Positions 26,994 to 39,837 of a stretch of DNA of 64,000 nt are shown piece after piece. The stretch is from positions 52,591-116,590 of the forward strand of contig NZ_BCXD01000017.1 of NCBI RefSeq assembly GCF_001894925.1. Reading direction: 5' to 3'. This stretch comes from Rhodococcus rhodnii NBRC 100604. Lineage in GTDB: Bacteria > Actinomycetota > Actinomycetes > Mycobacteriales > Mycobacteriaceae. The notes beneath the pieces are model-generated. The model did no database searches and had not been told where the DNA came from. It saw only the letters and a list, made by a program, of their open reading frames with translations. Every line of letters begins with the position of its first letter. Position 1 is the first letter of the stretch. A program made the position numbers and the translations under genes.

Positions 26994-28949
26994 TCATCGG
27001 ATCTCGTCCTCGGGTACCGGCGACGGGAGCCCGCACCGCTGCAGCTCGTACTTCGGGACACGATCGAAGCGATAGTCCGCGTACTCGAACGCGTTCTTGA
27101 CGTTCTGCTTGAAGCGCGGCCACGTCAGCTCCGACCGCGACGACGTCAGCAGTTCCTGGGTCTCGGGGCAGGTGATCGCCACCTTCGCCCGCGCGACCCA
27201 CTGCTCGTCGAGGAAGCCCGGCAGCCACGGATGGACGTCGACCATCCCGGTGTCGGCGACGACCCAGTCCGGGAACAGGTTCTTGTCGTGACCGATGCGG
27301 CCGTCCTCGAGCCGTTCGGTGTGTGCCGCGAGCGGGTACGCGAGCCCCATCTGGTCGTAGACGCGAACGTCGAGCCCGACGTTCATGCTCGTCATTCCCA
27401 GATTGAGGAAGTACACGGTGTGTCCGGCGCCGTCCTCCGGGATCGGCGCGGGCGGCGGGACGACGAACCAGAACGTGTAGTCGCCCGACGGCAGCAGCAG
27501 CCCACCGTCCGGGGTGTGCTCGATCGTCGCGGCCATCGCACGCATCCGCGGGTAGTCGAGGTAGTCGCTGGCGCGGATCGGATGATCGTGGCCCGTGTTG
27601 AGGACGTAGAACGCACGCTCGTCGACGATTCCGGACTTTCCCACCACCGCACCCTCGGGCATGCCCGTGGTGTTCGCAGCGAAGATGCTCCACACCACCG
27701 TCCCCACCCACACGACGGCGGCGACGCCGAGCAGGCCGCGCTCGCGGCCCGTCCGCTGCCCGCGGGGCGGGATCCGGACGGGAAGGACGGCGACCGGGAG
27801 CAGCAGCAGGAAGAGCGGCGGCAGCAGCACGCGGCCGTGCATGAAGTCGCCACCGACGCGCATCGAGTACAGCGCGAGCACGATGCCACTGACGACGGCG
27901 AAGACGACGATCGCGCCCGGCGTCCGCAACCAGCGCTGCACCCTGCGCACGTACAGCGGGAGACCGGCGCGCTCGGCACCTGCCCGGACCGCCGCCTCGC
28001 CGGCGTCGCTGCGTGCCGCGGCACCGCTGAGCCGGGCCACGGCGACACCGACCACGAGCAGCACGAGCGGAAGCCACAGCAGGTACGGACCGAGCAGGTT
28101 CCACAGATATGCGAAACCCTGATCCCACTTCGCGCCGCCCGCGTCCTTCGCGACGGCGGTGTTGGGGTACGGCAGCGCGTAGTAGCCCATCCGCCAGATC
28201 TGGTACCCGAGCGGCACGACGGCCGCGACGACGACCATCGCGACGCGCACCCGCCACGTGCTCGCCGCGAAGAACACCATCGCGAGCGCGAACGCGGCGG
28301 GAATCGCCAGCTCGGGCCGTACGAGCGGGCCGAGACCCGCGACGAAGCACAGCACGAGCACCGACGTCGTCGACGGCACGGCCGCGGTGCTCCACCGCAT
28401 GAGCAGCAGCCACAGCAATGCCAGCCAGAACAGCACGAGGCACGTCTCGAGGCCCGACGTCGCGAAGTCGCGTGCCGGCGGAACCGCGATGAACACGAGC
28501 ACACCGGCGGGCAGCAGCGCGAGCACACCGCCCGGCCGCACACTCGCGCGATACAGCCGCGCCGTGCCGAACATCGCGAGCACGATCGCACCCGTCGACA
28601 ACGCGAGCGCGAGGGTCAGCACGACGTACTCGAGCCGCACTCCCGTCAGCCACCCGCCCGCGTACACGAGGTACGTCCAGACGGTGCTGGTGTTCGCTTC
28701 GACGCGCTCGCCCGCGTTGAACACGGGACCGTTGCCCGCCAGGAGGTTGCGGACGGTGCGCAGCACGATGAGGCCGTCGTCGGCGATCCACCGGCGCTCC
28801 CACGCACCCCAGAACATGAGCAGCGCCGACACGGCGACGCCCACACCGAAGACCCATCGGGACGTCACGCCGGCCCGCGAGGGCCGCTCGGGTTCGGAAC
28901 CCTCGGCCGCGGCCGGCCGAGTCCGATCAGACGACGTAGACAGCGACAC
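26994..28949 (-). CDS. aftB: AftB, arabinofuranosyltransferase (GT-C membrane protein)
   Basis: About 651 residues. Roughly ten hydrophobic helices fill the first two thirds. A GT-C type first loop with acidic pair is seen in RRWIADDGLIVLR; a hydrophilic C-terminal domain (about residues 460-650, NTGHDHPIRASDY ... CPETQELLTS) faces the periplasm. AftB adds the terminal beta-1,2-arabinofuranose to arabinogalactan and lipoarabinomannan from decaprenyl-phospho-arabinose. The start is uncertain: GTG at 28949 is the likeliest, overlapping ubiA by 23 bases; an upstream GTG at 28958 is possible. The order ubiA-aftB matches Rv3806c-Rv3805c. Confidence 0.9.
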   Translation of the reverse strand: MSLSTSSDRTRPAAAEGSEPERPSRAGVTSRWVFGVGVAVSALLMFWGAWERRWIADDGLIVLRTVRNLLAGNGPVFNAGERVEANTSTVWTYLVYAGGWLTGVRLEYVVLTLALALSTGAIVLAMFGTARLYRASVRPGGVLALLPAGVLVFIAVPPARDFATSGLETCLVLFWLALLWLLLMRWSTAAVPSTTSVLVLCFVAGLGPLVRPELAIPAAFALAMVFFAASTWRVRVAMVVVAAVVPLGYQIWRMGYYALPYPNTAVAKDAGGAKWDQGFAYLWNLLGPYLLWLPLVLLVVGVAVARLSGAAARSDAGEAAVRAGAERAGLPLYVRRVQRWLRTPGAIVVFAVVSGIVLALYSMRVGGDFMHGRVLLPPLFLLLLPVAVLPVRIPPRGQRTGRERGLLGVAAVVWVGTVVWSIFAANTTGMPEGAVVGKSGIVDERAFYVLNTGHDHPIRASDYLDYPRMRAMAATIEHTPDGGLLLPSGDYTFWFVVPPPAPIPEDGAGHTVYFLNLGMTSMNVGLDVRVYDQMGLAYPLAAHTERLEDGRIGHDKNLFPDWVVADTGMVDVHPWLPGFLDEQWVARAKVAITCPETQELLTSSRSELTWPRFKQNVKNAFEYADYRFDRVPKYELQRCGLPSPVPEDEIR

Positions 28950-29832
28950 CGACCACACCGACCCACAGGACAGCGAGAATCTGCAGGACCCGATCCTTGA
29001 ACGCGATCTCCTCCGGCTCCCCCGCTTCACCGCCGTCGACGTCCACGGCGTACCGCAGGATCGCGACGGTGAACGGCACCATCGAGAGCGCGTACCAGTT
29101 GGTGTCCTTCATGTCGTCCTGCTGGAACGCCCACAGGCCGTAGCACAGCACGACGGCCGTGGCGCTCAGCGTCCACACGAAACGCAGGTAGGTCGTCGTG
29201 TACGACTGAAGCGACTTGCGGATCTTCGCGCCGGTGCGCTCGGTGAGCAGCAACTCGGCGTACCGCTTGCCCGCCGCCATGAACAGCGAGCCGAACGCCA
29301 TGATGAGCAGGAACCACTGCGACAGTTCGATCTCGGCCGCGACACCGCCGGCGATCGCCCGGATGAGGAAGCCGGACGACACGATGCAGATGTCGATGAC
29401 GGCGTGATTCTTCAGCCCGAAGCAGTAGGCGAGCTGGATGCCGATGTACACCGCCATCACGACCGCGAGATTCCAGTTCGCGACGAACGACAGGCCGATC
29501 GAGGCGACCATGAGGACCGCCGCGGCGATGTACGCCAGCTTCACCGGCACGATGCCGGCGGCGATCGGACGGAAGCGCTTCGTCGGATGCGCGCGGTCGG
29601 ACTCGACGTCGATCGCGTCGTTGACGAGGTAGACACCCGACGCCGCGAGACAGAACACGACGAAGGCGAGCAGCACCCGCAGCAAGATGTCGAGCTCGAA
29701 CGCACTGCCCGCCGCGATCGGCGCCGCGAGGACGAGGACGTTCTTGACCCACTGCCGCGGCCGCATGGTCTTGATCAGACCGCCGAGCAGGTTCTTGGGC
29801 GGCTCGGCGACCTGCCGCGCGTCCTCGCTCAT
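28927..29832 (-). CDS. ubiA: UbiA, decaprenyl-phosphate phosphoribosyltransferase
   Basis: 301 residues with about nine membrane helices. The UbiA-superfamily aspartate motif is NDAIDVESDRAHPTKRFRP near residue 75; a second polar cluster lies at KNHAVIDICIVSSGFLIRAI. The enzyme joins phosphoribosyl pyrophosphate to decaprenyl phosphate, the first committed step to decaprenyl-phospho-arabinose used by AftB and the Emb enzymes. The ATG at 29832 overlaps the PAP2 stop by four bases. Matches Rv3806c in size and place. Confidence 0.95.
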   Translation of the reverse strand: MSEDARQVAEPPKNLLGGLIKTMRPRQWVKNVLVLAAPIAAGSAFELDILLRVLLAFVVFCLAASGVYLVNDAIDVESDRAHPTKRFRPIAAGIVPVKLAYIAAAVLMVASIGLSFVANWNLAVVMAVYIGIQLAYCFGLKNHAVIDICIVSSGFLIRAIAGGVAAEIELSQWFLLIMAFGSLFMAAGKRYAELLLTERTGAKIRKSLQSYTTTYLRFVWTLSATAVVLCYGLWAFQQDDMKDTNWYALSMVPFTVAILRYAVDVDGGEAGEPEEIAFKDRVLQILAVLWVGVVGVAVYVV

Positions 29833-30468
29833 CGTTCCCCACTCTTCTTCTCGGAGCGTCTTTTCTCGGGGCGTCTCTTCTCGGGGCGTCGCTTCTCGAA
29901 TCGCAGCACCGCGCCGGCGGACGCCGCACCCAGTGCCGAACCCGCGAGCACGTCCGTCGGGTAGTGCACGCCGAGGATCAGGCGCGACAACAGCATCGGC
30001 GGCACGATCACCGCCGGCAAGGGTAGCCCGGTGAGCCGGCCCATCAGCACGGCGGCGGCGGTCGTCGACGTCGCGTGCGACGACGGGAAGCTCAGCTTGC
30101 TCGGCGTCGACACCCCGACCGCGACGGCCGGGTCGTCGGGACGCGGGCGGCGCACGATCCGCTTGACGACGATCGACGCGGCGTGCGCGCCGACCGCACC
30201 GATGGCGGCGGCGGCCCACTGGCGGCGGCGGGAGCGGTCGACCACGGCGCCGACACCGGCGACGGCGACCCAGCCGAGCGCGTGCTCACCGAAGTGCGAC
30301 ATCGCGCGTGCAGCCGTCACGGCGCCCGGGACCGAACCGACGGTCGCCTGCACGCCCTCGAGCGCCCTGATCTCCCAGGACGACGGCGGCTGGGTGGGCA
30401 GTTTGCGGACGGTGGGAGCCGCGGCCCCCGTGCTCGCGGCGGCTCGCGAACGCTCGGTCGATGCCCGC

Positions 30469-30488
<20 letters not shown>
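29829..30488 (-). CDS. PAP2-family phosphatase, Rv3807c homologue
   Basis: 219 residues. The three phosphatase signature regions are present: KRIVRRPRP, PSSHA and SRLILGVHYPTD. They sit among about five hydrophobic helices. In the arabinan pathway this protein is the candidate phosphatase that converts decaprenyl-phosphoribose-5-phosphate (the UbiA product) to decaprenyl-phosphoribose. GTG at 30488 overlaps the end of glfT2 by 20 bases. The C-terminal tail is a run of basic five-residue units (EKRRP, EKRRP, EKRRS, EKKSG) encoded by 15-bp tandem repeats. Confidence 0.92.
29851..29895. repeat. 15-bp tandem repeat encoding the PAP2 tail
   Basis: Units TCGGAGCGTCTTTTC, TCGGGGCGTCTCTTC and TCGGGGCGTCGCTTC stand head to tail, with a degenerate fourth unit before them. 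They encode the Glu-Lys-Arg-Arg-Pro repeats at the protein C-terminus. Copy number may vary between strains without breaking the frame. Confidence 0.85.
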
Positions 30489-34518
<4,030 letters not shown>

Positions 34519-34524
34519 GGATTC

Positions 34525-34555
34525 AGCATGCAGGTTGACGCTGCGTCAAGGTCAA
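34525..34555 (-). promoter_or_regulatory. MerR-type promoter with 19-bp spacer palindrome
   Basis: On the minus strand TTGACC (34555-34550) and CATGCT (34530-34525) are separated by 19 bases containing the palindrome TTGACGCAGCGTCAA. The first base of the GTG at 34518 is six bases beyond the -10 box, so the message may be leaderless. The -10 matches the consensus poorly, as is common at MerR promoters. The -35 end overlaps the stop of the next gene. Confidence 0.65.
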
Positions 34556-36078
34556 CCCTCGACGGGCTCTTCGCCGCTCGGCTCCCCGGCATCACCGGCC
34601 GAACCGGTGCCGTCGGGAATCCATTCACGCAACACCGACGAATCGACGACCTGCGCTCCGAGCGACTGCGTCCAGATGATGACGCCGCCCGTGTACAGGC
34701 GGAACACGCCCGCCTCGTTCGGGAGCATCATCTGCGGGCCGAGCGGTGCGCCGAGCGTGCTCGCGGCACCGCCCAGTTCGCGGTACTTCTCGTCGACGGG
34801 CGACACGGGACCACCGACGTTGTTCCCCGGCGAGTTCAGTTCCGGTTCCGGCTCGGCGACCGTCGGCGGCGCCACCGCACCCTCGGTGATCGTGAACCAA
34901 TCCGATCGCAGGTCGAGGGCGCGACGTGCCTCGATTCCCCCGACCTCGACCTCACCGTCGGATCCGGTCACCTTCAGCGTCGTGACCCGGCCGCCGTCGG
35001 CACCCGAGCCGTTGCGCACGGCCACCACGTCGTGGAGTTCCCCCACACCGAACGCCGACGCGATCTCGCCCGCCGTCGTCGCGACGACCCAGTCGTGGTG
35101 CGGCGACTCGGTGTCGCCGCGATCCTCGACCGCGGGGAAGTCGCCGCCCGCCGTCCAGCCGCCGGTGGACGCCGAGAACTCCGCCTTGACGGGCGCGCCG
35201 TCGCGCACGAGCACGGAGCGGGACGTCGAGCGCACGGCGTCGGTCGTCCGCGGATCCTCCGCGCCGGAGCCGCCGTACACCTGGCAGTCCTGCGTGTCGC
35301 ACGTGTCGGCGTAGCTCGTGCGGTTCTCCGTCGACGCGTACGAGCGTGCCGCGATCGCCTGTGCGCGCAGTGCCTCCGCACCGCCCGTGTCGGCCCAGTC
35401 CGGACGCGATTCGGCCGGCACGACCGCGAGGAGATAGTCGTCGAGGTCGACGGAATTGACGACGCGCGGCGCGGTGCCGTCGAGCGCGACGCCCAACGAG
35501 CCTCGATAGCTCGCCGATCCGTCGCACAGCCTCAGATGTTGATCCGCGGGCCGGTCGGGCGCGAGATCCACGGGATCGACCCACGGATGATCGGTCTGCG
35601 CCTGCCACAGGACCTCGCCGCCGCACCCCTGGGTGACGACGACGTTCGCCCCGCCACCGGGCGTCGGTTGCAGGTGAGCGGCTTCGCCGGGCGCGAGCGG
35701 CCGGCCCGCGACGGACCCGCCCGCATCGGAGTAGACGTCGAGTTGGCGGTCGTCCTGGCCGACGAGGCGGACGGTGATCGCGGCGCCGGGCGCCGCGTCC
35801 AGCGTCGTTCCGCCGTAGTAGTGGCTCAGGATTCGCTCGGCGGCCCAGCCTTCGTTCTTGGCGTAGCCGTACGCACCCCACTGACCCATTCCGCGGCCGT
35901 GACCGTGGCCGTGGCCGGTGATGGTGTAGGGAGTGTCGGCCGCCACCACGGGTGCGACGTCGTCCGGCGAGAGCACGTGGGAGGCCCCTACTGCGGCGAC
36001 GGCCAGCACGGGCACCGCTGCCAGCGCGAACGACGCGCGACGACGAGGGCGGGCTGGGGCGAAGAGTGCGAGACGCAT
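34552..36078 (-). CDS. Secreted SpoIID/LytB-domain protein with C-terminal LGFP repeat
   Basis: 508 residues. A basic N-terminus and hydrophobic segment (FALAAVPVLAVAAVGASHVL) form a signal peptide or anchor. The SpoIID/LytB region begins with GHGHGHGRGMGQWGAYGYA and continues with VDLDDYLLAVVPAESRPDW, EALRAQAIAARSYA and EFSASTGGWTAGGDF. SpoIID proteins cleave peptidoglycan glycan chains stripped of stem peptides. The C-terminus has one LGFP-like repeat (YRELGGAASTLGAPLG). It diverges from the PGRP amidase gene, which also has LGFP repeats, so the two may cooperate: the amidase would make the substrate of the SpoIID domain. ATG at 36078 is chosen. Confidence 0.88.
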   Translation of the reverse strand: MRLALFAPARPRRRASFALAAVPVLAVAAVGASHVLSPDDVAPVVAADTPYTITGHGHGHGRGMGQWGAYGYAKNEGWAAERILSHYYGGTTLDAAPGAAITVRLVGQDDRQLDVYSDAGGSVAGRPLAPGEAAHLQPTPGGGANVVVTQGCGGEVLWQAQTDHPWVDPVDLAPDRPADQHLRLCDGSASYRGSLGVALDGTAPRVVNSVDLDDYLLAVVPAESRPDWADTGGAEALRAQAIAARSYASTENRTSYADTCDTQDCQVYGGSGAEDPRTTDAVRSTSRSVLVRDGAPVKAEFSASTGGWTAGGDFPAVEDRGDTESPHHDWVVATTAGEIASAFGVGELHDVVAVRNGSGADGGRVTTLKVTGSDGEVEVGGIEARRALDLRSDWFTITEGAVAPPTVAEPEPELNSPGNNVGGPVSPVDEKYRELGGAASTLGAPLGPQMMLPNEAGVFRLYTGGVIIWTQSLGAQVVDSSVLREWIPDGTGSAGDAGEPSGEEPVEG

Positions 36079-36132
36079 GGCGAGGACTTCCTGTAGCCGA
36101 ACCACGAGCGGACCGATGCCGGACCGTGACCA

Positions 36133-36222
36133 GCAACCCTCAATCTAAGGTTGAGCGTTATGGTTGCCTGTGGCTAGTCTGACACACGGACCCCAGGCGT
36201 CAACTTCATTCACACGTGTCAG
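36133..36222. promoter_or_regulatory. Nested dyads in the divergent SpoIID/amidase promoter
   Basis: GCAACC (36133-36138) pairs with GGTTGC (36162-36167) around an inner CTCAA (36139-36143)/TTGAG (36151-36155). A second dyad, CTGACAC (36179-36185)/GTGTCAG (36216-36222), lies nearer the amidase gene. TTGAGC with TAGTCT 18 bases later could be a weak rightward promoter. The dyads suggest shared control of the two wall hydrolases. Confidence 0.4.
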
Positions 36223-36272
36223 TTCAGTAACACAGGCCCGTGCCAGGGAATCGAGAAATCGAGGAGATTGCA

Positions 36273-38273
36273 GTGCCACACCGTCGACCGAAGCCCTCGC
36301 TCGTGCTCGGGGCAGTAGCCGCGGTGGCCGTTGCCGGACCGCTCGCCGTCTACGGGACGGCGTCGCTCGGGTCCACCGAGCGCGCCGACGAGCCCCGTCG
36401 AGCCTCCGAGACCACGGTCTCGACCGACATCGCGAAGGTCACCCTCGAGCAGGTACCCGACATCGTGATCCCGCTGAAGGACCTCACCGGGCTGAATCTG
36501 CCGGACGTCGACCTCGGCGCGCTGCGCAGCATTCGGCTCCCCGACTCCATCACCATCCCGAGTTCCATCCCGCTTCCCGGCGGCGGTGAGCTGAAGATTC
36601 CGCTCGCGCCGCTGCCGTCGGACATCGCGGCTCCCGAGACGCCCGCGCCCACGCCCGCCACCGAGGCCGGCGCCGTCGTCAAGCAGCTCGAACGCGACAC
36701 GCCGTTCAGCATGGTCGCGCTGACCTCCGAGACCGTCGCCTCGGCGCAGTCGAAGGTGCGCGCCCAGCGCGAGGACGGCAGCTGGGGCCCGTGGTTCACG
36801 CCCGACGCAGTCGACGCGTCGCCGTCGGGAGTCGACGGCTTCACGGGCACGGCGACCGAACCCGTTCACGTGGGATCGACCCGCGCCGTCCAGGTGCTGA
36901 CGCCGAACGCCGATGCACCGGCACCGGCACCGGCGGAAGAGCAGCCCGCACCCGAACCCGCTGTGCAGCCTGCGCCCGAACCCGGTGCCGAGCCCGCCGA
37001 GGGCGCGCCGCTCGGCTACGTCCCGGCGTCGCAGTCGACGCCGCTCGCGATCGGCGCGGACGACGTCACCGCGGTCCTCATCGATCCCGGTACCGGCCCG
37101 GACGACTCCTATCTCTCCGACGTCGCAGCGCCGCTCGGCGGCGGGCCGTCGGTCATCACTCGCGCGCAGTGGGGCGCCGACGAATCGCTGCGGTGCCAGG
37201 AGCCGGTCTACGACGACGCTCTCGGCGGCGCAACCGTTCACCACACCGCCGGCAACAACGACTACACCAAGGCCGAGTCGGCCGGCATCGTCCGCGCCAT
37301 CTACGCGTACCACGCGCAGACGCTCGGCTGGTGCGACGTCGGCTACAACGTCCTCGTCGACAAGTACGGCCAGATCTTCGAGGGTCGTGCGGGTGGTCTC
37401 GACCGGCCCGTCCAGGGCGCCCACACCGGCGGCTTCAACGAGAACACCATGGGCATCGCTATGATGGGCGACTTCTCGACGGTGAACCCGCCGCAGGCGA
37501 CCGTCGATGCCGTGGGCAAGTTCCTCGGGTGGCGACTCGGCAAGGCGGGGCTCGACCCGCAGGGAACGACCCGGATGTGGTCGGAAGGAACGGATTTCAC
37601 GTTCTACCCGCAGGGGGCAGCGGTCGATCTGCCGATCATCTTCGCGCACCGCGACGTCGGGAACACCTCGTGCCCCGGTGACGCCGGGTACGCCCGCATG
37701 AACGAGATCCGCCAGATCGCGGCGGCGAACACCGGTTCCGGTTCGGACGTCCTCGCGTCCGCTCCCGCACCCGGCGCTCCTGCCGCTCCTGCCGCACCGG
37801 AAGCCCCGACCAACAGGGCCTCGGGAGTCGTTCCGGGAGAGAACATCCCGGAACTCATCGGCGAACTCGTCCGGCTGACCGATCACAGCGTGATCGCCCA
37901 GAAGTGGATCGCGGAAGGTGGCGACACCGGCCCGCTCGGAGCCTCGCTCTCGCCCGTCCACCAGGTCTCGGCCGGCTACGAAGGAGCCGAGTTCGTGAAC
38001 GGCGGGATCTACACGTCACCCAACGGTGGAGTGTGGGCCGTCCTCGGCGAGATCTACCGCTCGTGGCAGGCGTTCGGTGCCGGAATCGGCGAACTCGGAC
38101 TGCCGACCAGTGACGAGTACCCCGTCCCCGACGGGCTGCGCACCGACTTCGAGAACGGATCGCTGATCTTCAACCAGCTCACCGGCATCGTCACCAAGGT
38201 GCTCAAGACCTACAACGACAACTACGACCAGGCGCTGGAGCAGGAAGCCCCGGCACCGGCACCGGTGGGCTAA
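36273..38273 (+). CDS. PGRP-type N-acetylmuramoyl-L-alanine amidase with LGFP repeats, Rv3811-like
   Basis: 666 residues. A signal sequence near residues 8-35 leads to an N-terminal region of about 250 residues and a Pro/Ala/Glu linker. The peptidoglycan-recognition/type-2 amidase domain then runs from SVITRAQWGADESLRC to the SCPGD region. Zinc ligands are visible in ATVHHTAGNN, the later FAHRDVG and the Cys of NTSCPGD. LGFP repeats (KWIAEGGDTGPLGASLSP, GIGELGLPTSDEY) end the protein. It cuts the bond between muramic acid and L-alanine in peptidoglycan. GTG at 36273 is chosen because GAGGAG lies six bases upstream. It is the neighbour of glf in M. tuberculosis too. Confidence 0.93.
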   Translation: MPHRRPKPSLVLGAVAAVAVAGPLAVYGTASLGSTERADEPRRASETTVSTDIAKVTLEQVPDIVIPLKDLTGLNLPDVDLGALRSIRLPDSITIPSSIPLPGGGELKIPLAPLPSDIAAPETPAPTPATEAGAVVKQLERDTPFSMVALTSETVASAQSKVRAQREDGSWGPWFTPDAVDASPSGVDGFTGTATEPVHVGSTRAVQVLTPNADAPAPAPAEEQPAPEPAVQPAPEPGAEPAEGAPLGYVPASQSTPLAIGADDVTAVLIDPGTGPDDSYLSDVAAPLGGGPSVITRAQWGADESLRCQEPVYDDALGGATVHHTAGNNDYTKAESAGIVRAIYAYHAQTLGWCDVGYNVLVDKYGQIFEGRAGGLDRPVQGAHTGGFNENTMGIAMMGDFSTVNPPQATVDAVGKFLGWRLGKAGLDPQGTTRMWSEGTDFTFYPQGAAVDLPIIFAHRDVGNTSCPGDAGYARMNEIRQIAAANTGSGSDVLASAPAPGAPAAPAAPEAPTNRASGVVPGENIPELIGELVRLTDHSVIAQKWIAEGGDTGPLGASLSPVHQVSAGYEGAEFVNGGIYTSPNGGVWAVLGEIYRSWQAFGAGIGELGLPTSDEYPVPDGLRTDFENGSLIFNQLTGIVTKVLKTYNDNYDQALEQEAPAPAPVG

Positions 38274-39091
38274 CCCCACCACCGTTCGAGAACGCGCGCG
38301 ACGCCGTCGTCGACGTTGGTGCTCGTCACCTCGTCGGCGGCGGCTTTCGCGTCGGGGTGGGCGTTCTCGACGGCGACGCCGTGGTCGGCGAGGGACAGCA
38401 TGGGGATGTCGTTGGGCATGTCGCCGAACGCGGCGATCCGCTCGAGTCTCACTCCGATGACGTCCGCGATCGCGAGGAGTCCGGAGGCCTTGGTGACGCC
38501 GGGGGCGGCGAGTTCGATCAGGCCGTTGTCGGTCGAGTAGGTCATGTCCGCCTTGCCCACGATGTGCGGGGCGAGGATCCGGGCCATCTCGTGGCTCGTC
38601 GCACCGGGCAGGCGGACGAGGAGCTTCACCGCGGGCGCGGAGATCAGGTCGTCGCTCGACATCTCGGTGTGATCGGGGTTGAGCCACGCGTGCTCGTAGC
38701 CGGGAGCACTGACGAACTGCGGGGTCGCGGTGTCGTGCGCGGTGCGCCCGATCCGCTCGGCGGCCAGTCCCGCGCCCGGCAGGACTGTCGTCGCGAGGTC
38801 GGAGAGCCAGGCGAGCGTGTCGACGTCGAGCGTCGCCGCCCACAGGATCGAGTCGGCGGCACTGTCGTAGAGCACCGCACCATTCGCGCACACGGCCATC
38901 GGCGCGAAGCCGAGACCGTCGGTGACGGGCTCGATCCACCGGGGCGGCCGGCCCGTGGCCAGGACGAACGGCGTCCCCGATTCGGCGACTGCCTGCACGG
39001 CGGCACGTGTACGTGCGCTGATGCGGTCGTCGTGATCGATCAGCGTTCCGTCGACATCGGAGGCGACGAGTCCGGGTCGGGGTGAGCGCAC
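38270..39091 (-). CDS. HAD-superfamily (Cof-type) phosphatase, Rv3813c-like
   Basis: 273 residues. HAD motif I is VASDVDGTLIDHD with the nucleophile Asp; motif II is LATGRPPRW; the lysine of motif III is in GVTKASGLLAIAD; motif IV is AAFGDMPNDIPML. The C2-type cap lies between. Cof-type members dephosphorylate sugar phosphates or flavin-like cofactors; the substrate here is unknown. GTG at 39091 overlaps the end of the upstream acyltransferase gene. Its TAG stop overlaps the TAA of the convergent amidase gene within the four bases CTAA. Confidence 0.9.
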   Translation of the reverse strand: MRSPRPGLVASDVDGTLIDHDDRISARTRAAVQAVAESGTPFVLATGRPPRWIEPVTDGLGFAPMAVCANGAVLYDSAADSILWAATLDVDTLAWLSDLATTVLPGAGLAAERIGRTAHDTATPQFVSAPGYEHAWLNPDHTEMSSDDLISAPAVKLLVRLPGATSHEMARILAPHIVGKADMTYSTDNGLIELAAPGVTKASGLLAIADVIGVRLERIAAFGDMPNDIPMLSLADHGVAVENAHPDAKAAADEVTSTNVDDGVARVLERWWG

Positions 39092-39837
39092 CCGTCCATT
39101 GTGCCCGGACCGGGGCCGGGTGAGCCGTCGACGTGCTCCGTGCCACGGATGTCCTCGCACGACGGTGCCGGTGCGCTGCCGCCGAGCCTGGCCGGAACCC
39201 ACGGCGCTCCGGCCGGGTGGTCGAAGCCGGACTGCACCTCGTCGAGGACGGATCGCATCGCCCTCCGCAACGTGCCGGTGAGCGCCCGCGGATCCCCGAT
39301 CGGCGGAATCGGATCTCCGACGCCCACCGCGATCGGGTACCGGTGTCTACCGATCGAGCGAGGCACTCCCTTCGACGCGATGCGCTGGGCGCCCCACACG
39401 ATCATGGGGACGATCGGGACACCCGCGTCGAGCGCCATGCGGGCCGCGCCCGACTTGAACGTCTCGAGTTCGAAGCTGCGGCTGATCGTCGACTCCGGGT
39501 ACACGGCGACGAGATCTCCCCCACGCAGCGCCGTCACGGCCGCAGCGTACGAGTCCGCGCCGGCGGAACGGTCGACGGGGATCACGCCACACCCACGCAT
39601 GAGCACGCCGAGTACGGCGTTGTCGGCGAATTCCGCTTTCGCCATGAGCCGTACTCGGCGCTGCGCGCCGCGTGCCGCGAGCGCCATCGGAAGGAAGTCG
39701 AGGTAGCCGGTGTGATTGACCGCGACGACTGCTCCGCCCCGGGACGGGATGTTGCCGAGTCCGGCATAGGCGATCTGCAGCCCCTGGACACGCGCAACCA
39801 CTCGCAGTGTGCCCTCGACGGCCGGGTAGAGCCTCAC
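39040..39837 (-). CDS. PlsC-type acyltransferase (1-acyl-glycerol-3-phosphate acyltransferase family)
   Basis: 265 residues. The H-x4-D box is VNHTGYLD; the second block is YPESTISRS and the third IVPMIVWGAQR. Such enzymes acylate glycerophosphate, lysophosphatidate or other lipid acceptors at the membrane. It is a tandem paralogue of the upstream gene at 39834-40577, whose stop overlaps this start (GTGA). M. tuberculosis has a similar run (Rv3814c-Rv3816c). The frame stays open past the conserved domain through a Pro/Gly-rich tail overlapping the HAD gene. Confidence 0.88.
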   Translation of the reverse strand: MRLYPAVEGTLRVVARVQGLQIAYAGLGNIPSRGGAVVAVNHTGYLDFLPMALAARGAQRRVRLMAKAEFADNAVLGVLMRGCGVIPVDRSAGADSYAAAVTALRGGDLVAVYPESTISRSFELETFKSGAARMALDAGVPIVPMIVWGAQRIASKGVPRSIGRHRYPIAVGVGDPIPPIGDPRALTGTLRRAMRSVLDEVQSGFDHPAGAPWVPARLGGSAPAPSCEDIRGTEHVDGSPGPGPGTMDGCAHPDPDSSPPMSTER

